Shown: piece by piece, positions 38,093-47,929 of the stretch
Position numbering within the stretch: the stretch's first letter is position 1
Layout of the letters: every line of letters begins with the position of its first letter
Source: Nyssa sinensis
Lineage: Eukaryota > Streptophyta > Magnoliopsida > Cornales > Nyssaceae
Length of the DNA: 64,000 nt
Direction: 5' to 3'
Assembly (NCBI GenBank): GCA_008638375.1
Contig: CM018041.1
Location: 2,719,501 to 2,783,500 of the forward strand
The notes under the pieces: model-generated
What the model saw: the letters and a program-made list of their open reading frames with translations, nothing else
The model's database searches: none
What the model was told of the DNA's origin: nothing
Program-made: the position numbers and the translations under genes

Positions 38093-39678
38093 TTGTTGGG
38101 GGAGTATGCATTGCATGGTGTTCCCCTTTGAAGTAATTTTATGTTTAGTACGGTATTTCCCTTGAAGTATATTCATGCAATGTGGCACCAATCGGCCCAC
38201 CACCTGCATGGATGAATGATTTGACCAAAATGAATATTTACATTATAAAAAAAAGGGGATTAATATAAGTTTATATGTATATATATGTATGTGTGTGTGT
38301 GTAATTGTATGTGTGTGTACAAATGATTACTCTGGATTGAGGGTTTTCATATCCTGGGATTTACGGCTAGGCTTCTTATTATTTTATACAAAACCAGACA
38401 TTTGAGCCCACCTATTATAGTTTCCCTCAAATCTAATGACACTCTTTTGGTCTGTCTAGAAGGAAAGCAATTACAGGATATTATTGCAGGGAGTCCTGTG
38501 TGAGAGTGAAAACTAAAAGGTACTTTCATTATTTTATAGTCCTTTGTAATGAAGGATTCTAATCAAATGTCATCTAGTGTTCCAATTCATGATTGAATTT
38601 AGGACTTTTTCTGTTAACAATTTGCTTCATGTGCCCCATGCGATGAATGGTCATGGGCCATCTAATGATGTTGAAATAACTAGATTTGAGTGGTCATTAA
38701 ACATTATCCAATGCCCACAAAGAACCAAAACACAAAACCCCTACAAGGGGGTTTTTGGTGAACTTTTTTTCTTTTGTTTTCTTTTTTCCCTTTCCTTTCC
38801 TTTCCATTTTTTTTTTAATTTTTTGGAGCATTGATAAAAATCATCCACAAGGATTTAATCAGGTCACTCATAGGATATGATTGACAAATACAATAAAAAA
38901 AAAAAAAATCAGAAATTGGTTCTACATATACTAGTTAAAAGATAAGTAGAGTGTCTTTGAAGATTTTGGCGGAGAAAAAAAAAAGTATCCTTTCGGTTTC
39001 TTTTTTTCAAAGCCATACATGATCAGAAGTCCTTTACTGATGGCAGATTTATATTTATATTTATATTCTCATGCCCAAAATTTTGAGCTTCCATTTGTGC
39101 AGGCATGCCAATTGCCATGCCCATGTGGTTGCTTTTCTTCCTTATCATTTGAAGGGAACTAATACCATTGTTGCAGACAAACACCCCAACTCCACCAAAA
39201 AAAATCCTCGCCCCACCATTGAATTAATCTCATATAAGCAACACACCTCTATAATATTGTGCATACTCAATTACACAAAACCCAATATTGGTGTCAAACA
39301 TGTATTGGTAAAGAACCGTAGCAACATTATAGTGACTTAAGGGAACAATAAGAACCCACATCCTAAACAATGCCAAAACACAATCTTGTCAAAACAGAAA
39401 AGAAAAGAAAAGGAGGTACTTCAAAAAATGAAAATGATGTTTTGTACCTCACAAGGGAAGCACTTTCTGATGAGGCGCTGCACGTAACATGCAACAGCAT
39501 TTCTCCGCTCCTCAGAGGGCTGATTGGGCTGAATGCAGGAAATGAGTTCTGTAGTTCTCCCTTCAGCTGTTGACCATCTCTCCTGATCAAGCACCCGAGT
39601 CACAGAGGCCGCTTTATTGGGCAAGAGCCCATTAGGATAGAAGCCAGTTGGCTGCACCCAGCCCTCATAAATACCCAT
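21847..39678 (-). CDS. Nucleotidyltransferase / PAP-OAS1 substrate-binding family protein
   Basis: Eight coding exons (minus strand): 39448-39678, 37803-37991, 34781-34873, 34465-34647, 34276-34379, 33992-34177, 27643-30110, 21847-22374; about 1326 aa. It belongs to the plant poly(A)-polymerase-like nucleotidyltransferase family (Arabidopsis At3g51620/At3g61690 type). Exons 1-2 hold the nucleotidyltransferase core: [16 protein letters not shown], then [17 protein letters not shown] with the catalytic DxD. Exons 3-6 hold the PAP/OAS1 substrate-binding domain ([69 protein letters not shown]). Exons 7-8 are a long Ser/Asn/Pro/Gly-rich, probably disordered tail. The start ATG (MGIYEGW) matches family N-termini. 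Problem: exon 5 (104 nt) leaves two bases and exon 6 needs one. As read, the junction gives a stop right after LPGYD, at about 267 aa; removing one C at 34285/34286 gives SLPDMTADPPRK, as in relatives. It is therefore either a sequencing indel or a disabled allele. Substrate unknown. Confidence 0.85.
22640..23960. other. GC-richer block inside the last intron
   Basis: This 1.3-kb piece of the 5.3-kb last intron of the nucleotidyltransferase gene is clearly less AT-rich than the rest and contains many short ORFs but no recognisable protein. It may be a decayed retrotransposon (no LTRs were seen) or old intronic sequence. Confidence 0.3.
24618..24971 (+). mobile_element. Mutator-like MITE, copy A
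   Basis: Begins TATGAAGCACGGACACTCT and ends in GTGTCCGTGTCGTGTC...GTGCTCCTTA; both ends carry the GTGTCCG/CGGACAC words shared by copies B, C and D. The AT-rich centre lacks an ORF. No clear target-site duplication is left. It sits in the last intron of the nucleotidyltransferase gene. Confidence 0.75.
26846..27309 (-). mobile_element. Mutator-like MITE, copy B
   Basis: Same family as copy A in the opposite orientation: left end AAACACGGATACGGATACG, right end CCAAAATAGAGTGTTCGTAC. It is flanked by 9-bp duplications with one mismatch, TACGTAACC (26837-26845) and TACGTAACT (27310-27318), as expected for Mutator-type insertion. At 464 bp it is the longest of the four copies. Confidence 0.85.
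31761..33232. mobile_element. hAT-like non-autonomous element with a nested MITE
   Basis: Terminal inverted repeats: left CGTAGTCACCAAAACTG, right (reverse complement) CATAGTTATCAAAATC, both followed by GGTTCA/GAACCGG-rich subterminal sequence. It is flanked by 8-bp duplications CTCACAAC (31753-31760) and CTCACAAT (33233-33240), the hAT-type length. No transposase ORF is recognisable. MITE copy C lies inside it, so this element inserted first. The whole nest is in the intron between coding exons 6 and 7 of the nucleotidyltransferase gene. Confidence 0.75.
32795..33096 (+). mobile_element. Mutator-like MITE, copy C (nested)
   Basis: Same family and orientation as copy A: left end TTATGAAACACAAACACTCT, right end TCCGTGTCCGTATCCATGC then TTCTTA. 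It is flanked by TGTTTTAGT (32786-32794) and GGTTTTAGT (33097-33105), a 9-bp duplication with one mismatch. Inserted into the 31761-33232 hAT-like element. Confidence 0.8.
35010..35073 (-). mobile_element. Fragment resembling a LINE 3' end
   Basis: TATAAAAAGCGCCCAAGGGG followed by GGCGAACCCTTTACAAA resembles, on the minus strand, the pre-poly(A) region of the LINE at 35974-36895 (TGTAC..GGGATCGCCGCTCTTGGGTG). An A/T-rich stretch is at its left end. Probably an extremely 5'-truncated insertion. Confidence 0.45.
35974..36895 (-). pseudogene. 5'-truncated LINE (L1-type) ORF2 remnant
   Basis: Read on the minus strand this is the end of a non-LTR retrotransposon ORF2: [50 protein letters not shown], then a reverse-transcriptase zinc-binding segment ([18 protein letters not shown]...W) and a tail with [10 protein letters not shown] and [19 protein letters not shown] ending at TGA 36059-36061. 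The pieces fall in different frames, so it is broken by small indels and is inactive. It ends in a poly(A) run (T9 on the plus strand, 35974-35982), the expected LINE 3' end. The reverse-transcriptase and endonuclease parts are missing. Inserted in the intron between coding exons 2 and 3 of the nucleotidyltransferase gene, same strand as the host gene. Confidence 0.88.
38066..38092. repeat. (GT)n microsatellite
   Basis: About 13 GT units in the first coding intron of the nucleotidyltransferase gene. Confidence 0.9.
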
Positions 39679-40656
39679 GTAATATGATCCTTTTTTGCTC
39701 TGGTGCTATTCTTTCGCTTATTTCCTTTACGCATAATAGATGGACAGGGAGAGAGGAAATGTGAGCAAGCTACCTCTCGAAGTTGAGGGCAAGGAGGTAA
39801 AAGTAAATCTAACTTGATAAAATTTCAACAATCCTTTCTTTGGTTGTCACAAAAACTCAGAATAACAAAAGCAGTTAAAACTTCAATACTTGCTTATCTT
39901 ATTGATTTGGTTTCTATTATCACAAAGCATAGTTCAAATAAAGCAAAGAGTAGCATTAGGTCAGTTAAACAAGACTTCAGTTCCTGAAGTCCCAAGCAAA
40001 GAAACATCCGAGCTTCAAAGTTATTATTTCTATTCTCTTGCTGCAACTTATCAGCAACCAAACAAAGGACAAAAGCAAATCTTTACACATATCTATGATC
40101 AACAAACCGTAAATATCCTCAACACTGTCACAATACTTTCCATTGTTCGGATTGGACCAATATATGGTATACAGAATACATCAATATCAAGTTAAACATC
40201 AAAATCTAACCAAATAATGAAAGGTATAATTATTAAAAACAGCAGTAGCGCTTGGATGCTGGGATTCAATCTTCAAATAGCCGCCAAGGAAGATTTTAAA
40301 TTTCACGAATTAAATCGCTTGAGTCCCGCATGAATGAAAATTGAGTACCATTACAGTAAAAACAGACGCATATACCTATACATCTGCGTATAATACACGT
40401 GCATATATCAGGGAAATAAACCCTAGCGTGAGCATGTGATATAGAAGCCTGCAAAAGATGAGTTCTTTACAAAAATTCAATGATCGATCAAAACAAATTG
40501 ACTGAAACTCAAAGCGAAACTATCGAATAAGCTTCAGAAAATTACAATTATTTATAAAAGACTCACAAAATATTACTTCAAATCCTCACGAATCGTTCGA
40601 TTCAAAATAACAAAATTTCAGAATCAAATAATATTAAGATAGCATTAGATTGAAAC

Positions 40657-40811
40657 CTGTTAAAATTTGAGAACTTTGGTCTTCAATGAATAGAATTATC
40701 GGACTTCACGGAGTTGAAAACAAAGATGAGGTTTTAAATATGTGAGAATTAATGGGGCAGAGAAGGAAATTTACTGTCGAATGTATCAGAAAATTGATGG
40801 TGCACAGAGAG

Positions 40812-40853
<42 letters not shown>

Positions 40854-40870
40854 GATTTACTGTGTTGAGG
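40657..40870 (-). other. Putative non-coding first exon of the nucleotidyltransferase gene
   Basis: On the minus strand, TTTTAACAG|GTTTCAATC is a good donor (GT at 40655-40656) about 1 kb upstream of the start codon at 39678. A pyrimidine-rich (TC)n tract lies upstream, as is common in plant 5' UTRs. The joining acceptor between 39680 and 39790 is not certain. Confidence 0.4.
40815..40850. repeat. (GA)n / (TC)n microsatellite near the promoter
   Basis: 18 GA units; on the minus strand this is a (TC)n tract close to the likely transcription start of the nucleotidyltransferase gene, where such tracts often occur in plant 5' leaders. Confidence 0.9.
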
Positions 40871-40929
40871 TGAATTCGAAGCTGCCCGTCAAACCATAGA
40901 ATGAAAAATTTTGGAAGCCGATGACTGAT

Positions 40930-42096
40930 TCGAGTTAACTAAACTGCGCCCGATTGGCCTCTCTTTACCCGTTGATAGACTCTGGTGTAATGAAAAATGA
41001 TAGTTTTATTTTTATATTTTATTAAGAATGTTTATTTTTATGAGTTATTAATTATTGTATTAATTAAATATTTTATCATCATATAATATGATGTGATATT
41101 TAATAAATATAATATTAATAACTCATAAAAATAAACACTTTTAATAAAGTTTTTAAATAAAATTAGTATTATTGGAGTACAATTTAGATGTACTGGACGG
41201 AGTGAATTAAATCGTACTCAAATCCAGTTTAAATTTTAAAATAATAAATTTGAATTGAGCTTAACTTTGAACTGATGATCTAATTTAAATTTGATTCAAA
41301 TAAAAATTTATTAATATCGAGTTTAATTTAAATTGACAAATTTTTAATTTTTAATTTTAATTTTAATTTTAAATTTAAATTTTATTCATAATTTTTTAAT
41401 AAATTATTTATTTTTTTATTTTAATTATACATTCAAAGTTTTAATAATTTCTTTTAGTTTCTCTTTAAAAATAATTATTAAAATAATTCATTCAATATAA
41501 TTTAATTTTTTAAAAAAATTAAATATCAATAATTTTTTTAAATTAAAAAAATATAAATATTAATGCTTGTAAAGAATTTATACAAATCTAATAGTCTATA
41601 AAAAATATAATATATAAAATATTAAGTTTTGGCTTGAGTTTTTAAAGTCTCGATTTGAGTCTAATCCTAATTTAGATCGGGTTTGAATTTTTTTGTCCAA
41701 ACATAACTTAAAGTGTAACAAATAAAACCTAAATTCTGGCTCATATTAGACCACCCAAGTTATACTTCTAGATCAGACCATCACGTGACATTATATCATT
41801 TTAAAAATATTCTATCACATGTGACTTGCTAAAAATAAAAAATAAACTATATCACAAATATCGTAACACTATTGCAAAGATGCAAACTTTTTCTAGGCTC
41901 ACTTGAGCATAAAGTTATTGAAGAGGAAGCATCGTTTGTTTCAGCCTCCCAATGTTATTGAGGAGGAAGCATAAAGTTATTTGGCAACAGTGTCTATTGA
42001 AAGTATGTTTAAAATTCTCACTTTTGTGCATATTATTTTTTAATTTTTTTAGATGTGGTTTAATGAGAAATGATTATCAACAAAGAAGTGCAGAGG
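40930..42096. other. AT-rich intergenic DNA
   Basis: Extremely AT-rich, with words such as AATTTTAATTTTAATTTT (near 41345-41370) and a small palindromic segment near 41010-41150 (TTTTATGAGTTATTAATTAT / ATTAATAACTCATAAAAATA). No gene seen. Confidence 0.5.
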
Positions 42097-42104
42097 CTAT
42101 TTAT

Positions 42105-42614
42105 TAGAAATGGCAACGGGGCAGGTTCGGGGCGGGGTGATCCTTCCCCGACCCCGACCCCGTTTATCTTTTCTTCTCCCGACCCCGCCCCGCCCCGTTT
42201 AAATTTTACCCCGATCCCCGCCCCGCCCCGTTTAAACCTACCCCGACCCCGCCCCGCCCCGAACCCCGTTATATATATTTTTTTAAGTTAAAATTTTTAT
42301 TTTAATAAATAAATAAATTTATTTTTTCAAAATAAATAATATAAAAAAATATATTTATATAAGTGTAATATAAAAAATTTTAAAATTAATATTATACAAG
42401 ATTATTTATTTATAAATATAATATATATATATATAAAATTAAAAAATTTAATATATAAACGGGGCGGGGCGGGACGGGGTGACCATTCCCCGACCCCGCC
42501 CCGACCCCGACGGACTTTTAAAAGCCTCGCCCGGACCCCGTTTATGGGCATCCCATACCCGTCCCATTAGGGGCGGGGCGGGGCGGGGCGGGGCGGGGCT
42601 TTTTGCCATCCCTA
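42105..42614. mobile_element. hAT-like element with GC-rich GGGGC/CCCCG arms
   Basis: Ends TAGAAATGGCAACGGGGC (left) and, reverse-complemented, TAGGGATGGCAAAAAGCC (right), a typical hAT terminal pattern. Perfect 8-bp target-site duplications CTATTTAT at 42097-42104 and 42615-42622. The arms consist of repeated CCCCGCCCCG/GGGGCGGGGC around a 200-bp AT-only core, giving an abrupt composition change inside AT-rich DNA. It has no transposase and is non-autonomous. Confidence 0.88.
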
Positions 42615-42622
42615 CTATTTAT

Positions 42623-45600
42623 TCGGCTAGCGTTTGGAATCAGTGGCAGGAGAGGAAAGCTCTTCTCAAGAGCTTTTGTTCAAAACGCTCAAATTAGTGA
42701 TGGAATCGCTGGACCAAACAGAGCATAAGCTGTTTGACAGGAATGTCTAAAAAGTTACTTTGAGATTATGTTTGATAATTTGAAAAAGAAATTTGTAAAT
42801 TGAAATTGAGAAGCACTTCTTTGACACTTACAGTTGTTTTCCTTTTTCCTTTATTTTCTTCACTTCCCATTTTAATTCCTAATTCTATATCTTGAACTTA
42901 TAATTTACATTGGACCGCAACATGTCACGGAACAGCAAAACCTAATTTAGAATTAAGTTTCACTTCAAAACGTAATAAGCAGTTTATAATTTCAGTGCCA
43001 AACAATCACTTAATGCTTGAAAATGTTTCATGGGAAGAACCAAATATTCATTAATTATGTGATTTAGTAGTAGTAATCATTAATAATAATAATCTAATTG
43101 GTTTATGATCATCAAATCTATGTGCACCAATTGTCATCCACTCTGTGGGAAGTGCAAAATTTGGACTTGAAGGGTGTCGAATGTACAAGGTTTGCTGCTA
43201 AGGATGTGATTTTAGGCCCAGCCCATCCATATGCTAGGCTTGTATATTTATTTGGGCCTCACTCAGCATGCCAATCCAGTAACGGCCTCAAGTAGAATTC
43301 CTGGCCCATTGGGCTTCGTTGAGCACATTAAATATTGAAAATCATGTATCATAACGGATTTTCTCGAAAAAGTTGTAAATACACAGAAAATTCTTGAATG
43401 AAACGATTTTTCGATGGTTTAAATCCATACTAACCCACTCTTTTCTCTTACCGGGACTTGAATCGTCTCTTTTTTTTTCTTTTTTTCTTTTTGGAGAATG
43501 AACAAGTAATACCACTAGTCACTATTCACTTTTAGGGCTCTTAATACCTCTAAATATACCCTGAAGCACCGTACTCTTGAGTGCACATACTTGCCATATT
43601 TTACCTACAAGGTGAAAGCTGAAATGAATAGAGACATTCTACTGACAATTATTCCTCAGAAGTTGCCTGAAAAAACCACATCCTCACATAATAACTTACG
43701 AGAGAGACATGGAGTCCCCATTTCCTCAGCCAGTCAGTGACCAAAATAGGACCATTCTGACTTTTCTCTATGCCTCAGTTGGCAGTGAGAGATTGAAAAT
43801 TAAGTAACACGTACAAAAATATAAATGTTACATGGTTGATGGATCTTTTTTGTCGCACACCTTCCTCCATTTTATTATTAACAATTTGTTCAAGGTTTCA
43901 AATGCAATAATAGCAACTAAATACGAGAGTTGTGCTTATTGTAAGACTTAACCTCACACCTTATGACATGAGTTGACGATAATCATGCATCACCCATGTC
44001 TACGTTCTCAAAAACACCCTTCTCTATGAAAGGATTTGCATCATGTCAAACCCTGGTATTTGTGTCTTTTCACACCATCAAAATGTTGACCCTTTGCTGG
44101 CCAAATTTTGCATTAAAAGTAATGCCACTATGCATAAAATTTGGACTCAAAAAGTGTTGTTCATGCAATGTGGTAGTCTTTCATTTAACTGTCCATCAAT
44201 CACCTAATGCATTTGATAATTGTAGTATGTCATAAATTGTGTTTCTATCTAATTATTAAAAGAAAAATACTAGGTGGAGTCAGTAAAATTAACTCTTATT
44301 ATTCACTATATATTAGAGTACTGATGAGAGGAGGCTTCCAAATATTTTTATTTTCTCTACAAAAATAAAAATAAAAAAAGGGTTGACCATAATCTCTTAG
44401 TCCTTTTTTATTAGAATTTTGACTAGTTTAATTATTGAGTAGTGTTTTGTTCAATTTAAATTATTAGTGTATTTCACACGCTTTGAACTATCATTATCAT
44501 TACCATTCCTCTTAATTATTATATGAAGTTGCAACTACTTTTGAAATTATTGGAAAAAAATATAAATTTTTGAAAAACACAAATTTTGTTTTTTTCCTTT
44601 CTAACAATTGCTTTTCTATTTTTCCTAACCAAACAGGGAATGTAATTCTTGTACGACATCTACCAAAGTCATTTGGCTTATTATTGTTTGGCAAGATAAG
44701 AACCAGAAAAAAAGGCAAAAATCCAAGAAAGTCTTCAAAGCTCCCTTAATGCATTTAAATCTGGTACGATGGAATCCACTACTGTGCAATTGAAAGGATA
44801 AGACAAACCACACCAGAATAAGACATACCCAATATGATGTTGATCTAAATCCAATTGACTGATAAATTTAGATATATTCTTCTATAAATCCTGGTACACA
44901 ATTCTAATAATATTTTTTGAACCACGTTTACATAGTACATATTACAAGATATCTTAAATCATATTACATATTATAAGATATCATTGGACGAATACATTAT
45001 TATGTTATTGTACAAGACTCATTTATTATAAGAAAAAGATAATATTAAACCTAGCATCAAGAAATTTAGAAGTTATGTAAATTAGTTATATACATCACAA
45101 AAATGATGACAATGCTTTGATTTAAAATATATCTTATACGTAAAATTGAATTACATTTTCATTATTTTTTTTTCACTCTACCTTCTCCCTTGACCTTTTT
45201 TTTTCCGATATCCATACAAGTGATATTAGTAAAGGCTGCTATAACACTTTAATAAAATAATGTTTTTCTTCTTTTCTTCTTTGTTTTTTCCTTCTCATGT
45301 TAAATATTCACTTTAAAATTAGAAGCTTAGTAATTTTTTTTCTTTAAAAAAGAGAAGAATATCTGTATATTCTCTCTAATAATGGAATCTTGCATGGTTT
45401 TAGATTTATATATATATATATAAAAAGAAAGGAAAAAGACTTTGGAAAGTCCATTAGGAAGAATCATTCTTAAATAACATCCAGTTAAAAAATATATATA
45501 TAGTTTACGTGTTCAGTTTAAGGGAAAAATATGTGCGTTGACATGTTTGGTGGGAATTTGTTTGGAAATAAGAGAAGGGAAAGAGGACTTGAAGGGGGAT

Positions 45601-47298
45601 TGATTCCGTAGCACATTTATAGTTTTTTCCACCACCTTGATCATGGAATACCACTAAAAGTTGATCTGATGGTTTTAATAGTTTGGTAACTATGAATTTC
45701 ATTGGATTATAATTAATTTTTTTTTATTTTTAAATCTAATCAATCATTAGAATCGATGATTTAAATTCTTGCCGATCTCCATTTTTCTTACTCTGGTAAA
45801 GTATTGAACCCTACTCTTTCTTCGGAAGAATGTAACTGAGCTACTAGAAACAAGTTAGTTTAGACTTACTTATTTGCGAATGTAATTAACCCTGTTGTGT
45901 TTTGTCTGGTATCTATCTCTACATAGTTGGTGCCAAACTCAAAAAAGGAAGAAGGTTGCATTTTAGGTAGCAAACAATCAATATAAAATTTTACTTGATC
46001 TCTTACCGATATGAATTCTTAGATGAATCACGTAATCTTAATCAAAATAGAATGATGAGATATAACTCATATAACAGATCTCGAATATTTAAGATAAAAT
46101 TTTATTAAGTTGAGTTGAGTTTTATCCTAATATCATTAGAGAGACTACGTTTGGTAACAAGAAATCCATACCATAGAACGAATTGAAAAACATATTAGTT
46201 TAAATTAGAATAACTTTTTTTATCCAATTCAATTTTAAACATACAAATCTCAGGTTACCAAATACAACATAAGTTGAATTACAATTTTTTTTTTTGGTAC
46301 CAATTACCAATATTTCTAGTGGATTGACAAAACCTCATCCATGAACCAGACTATTCAATTTTAAATACTAATTCCAAAATAATTATTAATAAATAGTTTG
46401 GAAGAGATTAGACTGTCCCCTTAATCACATTAATTAACTCTTAGTGGATACACTGTCTTGGTGGGTTTATAGCTGTCCACAAAATTAAATTGATTCTGAT
46501 TTGAATTACATATGATGTCAAAATCCCTTTTCTAAATAAATTATCATAAATTAAATTGAATTGAATTGATAGTCTATCATTATTGTTGTACGGATCTTCA
46601 TCAGCACTCTTCTCTCTTTATTTTTTAAATATTTCAAAATTACAGATTTGACACAAGTCTTTAAGACTGTGACTAATTCAAAATTACGAGACTAGCCCCC
46701 GTAAAAATTACAAATACACAATGTCTGAATTGCCCAATTGGTAGAGCCAGCTTGGTTGTGTCATGCTGACATTATCTTCAAAATTTTGTGGCACATATCA
46801 AATTACGGCCACCCAACTACTTAATTTTCTTTGTCTACATCCACTCAATTATAGAAAGTCCATGTGGGCGCCAAAAGTGTCAATTACCCCAAATTAGCCC
46901 AAATGCATGTGAATTTTAGAGTTTTAGTTTAAATTACCTGCGTGAAGTTTTGTCAATAATAAATTTTCTGTTTTTTTTTTTTTTTGTAAAATTCATCTTC
47001 TAAAAATTATTTGAATTAAATGTCATTCAAATACTCGTCGTAGATGTCAAAAGTCAAATTATTTGAATTATAATTTTTTTAAATATTTTTATTAATAACA
47101 AATATGAGTTCATAAATCATACACTTGCACTTTAGCGGTTGATATTTGATATCATAATTCAAATTAAAATTTTAAAAAAAATATTTTTAACCTTTCATTT
47201 AAATGCATATTAAATTTATTTTTATTCAATTTAATCTTAAATCAATGAAATATTGTTCATAAATTCAAATCATCGTTTAAAATTAAATTTAAAATTTT

Positions 47299-47333
<35 letters not shown>

Positions 47334-47390
47334 GCATGTATATTGTGTTATGTGCCTTTTTAACTTTTTTATTTTTATCCACAAAGGAAG
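42623..47390. other. Intergenic DNA, no gene recognised
   Basis: AT-rich with short ORFs only. The stretch 43100-43310 is more balanced in composition (frame with FAAKDVILGPAHPYARLVYL), but I do not recognise it. Several stretches differ from single-copy-looking DNA only by poly-A/T runs. Confidence 0.45.
47305..47334. repeat. (TA)n microsatellite
   Basis: GTGTGTG leading into about 14 TA units. A shorter (TA)n lies at about 47907-47927. Confidence 0.85.
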
Positions 47391-47394
47391 AAGC

Positions 47395-47760
47395 TGATAG
47401 GATCTTTAGAATATGGACATTGGGCCCATAAATCATGCTGGAAAGGCCCATCAGCATTGCTTATCTGCTCTGCGAGGTTACAACCGTACTTCCGTAGGCA
47501 CTGTAACAAAGTTCATGTGGTGTATGTTGAGTTCCATTTTCCATCACCTTCAATTATGCAATGTCAGTACACGTGGTCGGTTCTCCGCGTTACACATAGC
47601 AATTTGCATATGGTGGAAGACATACACTTTTCCAAACCCCCATGCAGATGCTGCCCACCCCACGTTGTATACGAATATTCCTTCAAACACTAGAACCCCT
47701 GTGGAATCCAGAGTCTAGACACCGACGAGTGTCCAGATCTAAGGGTTATAGACTTATATA
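47395..47760. other. Balanced-composition island of unknown function
   Basis: About 360 bases with clearly higher GC content than the surrounding 10 kb, including GGGCCCATAAA and GGCCCATC (site II/TCP-like TGGGCC words common in plant promoters), CACGTGG-like ACACGTGG, and TTATATAG near 47755. Two overlapping ORFs are open but match nothing known to me. It could be a promoter, a non-coding RNA or a transposon end. Confidence 0.35.
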
Positions 47761-47929
47761 GTACTCTGATGTTTTGATCTTTGTTCAATTAAATTATACC
47801 ATCATGTCTGGCTATGTCTATAGTTGCCCACCATTTCTCCCTCCAAATGGATCACCTTTCCATCTGTTCTAGATTTTTTCACAAATTGGAAAGTTGTGTG
47901 TTGAAATATATATATATATATATATATTG

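Noticed and set aside
42105..42614. CRISPR-like short repeats GGGGCGGGGC
   Set aside because: Simple GC repeats within a transposon arm, with no regular spacers, in a plant nuclear genome.
43098..43295. Small ORF with GPAHPYARLVYLFGP
   Set aside because: Short, no recognisable family, no splice or promoter evidence; kept only as a remark in the intergenic entry.
46725..46770. tRNA-like string ATTGCCCAATTGGTAGAGCC
   Set aside because: It resembles a D-arm/A-box, but no matching B-box (GGTTCGAATCC type) or acceptor stem follows.
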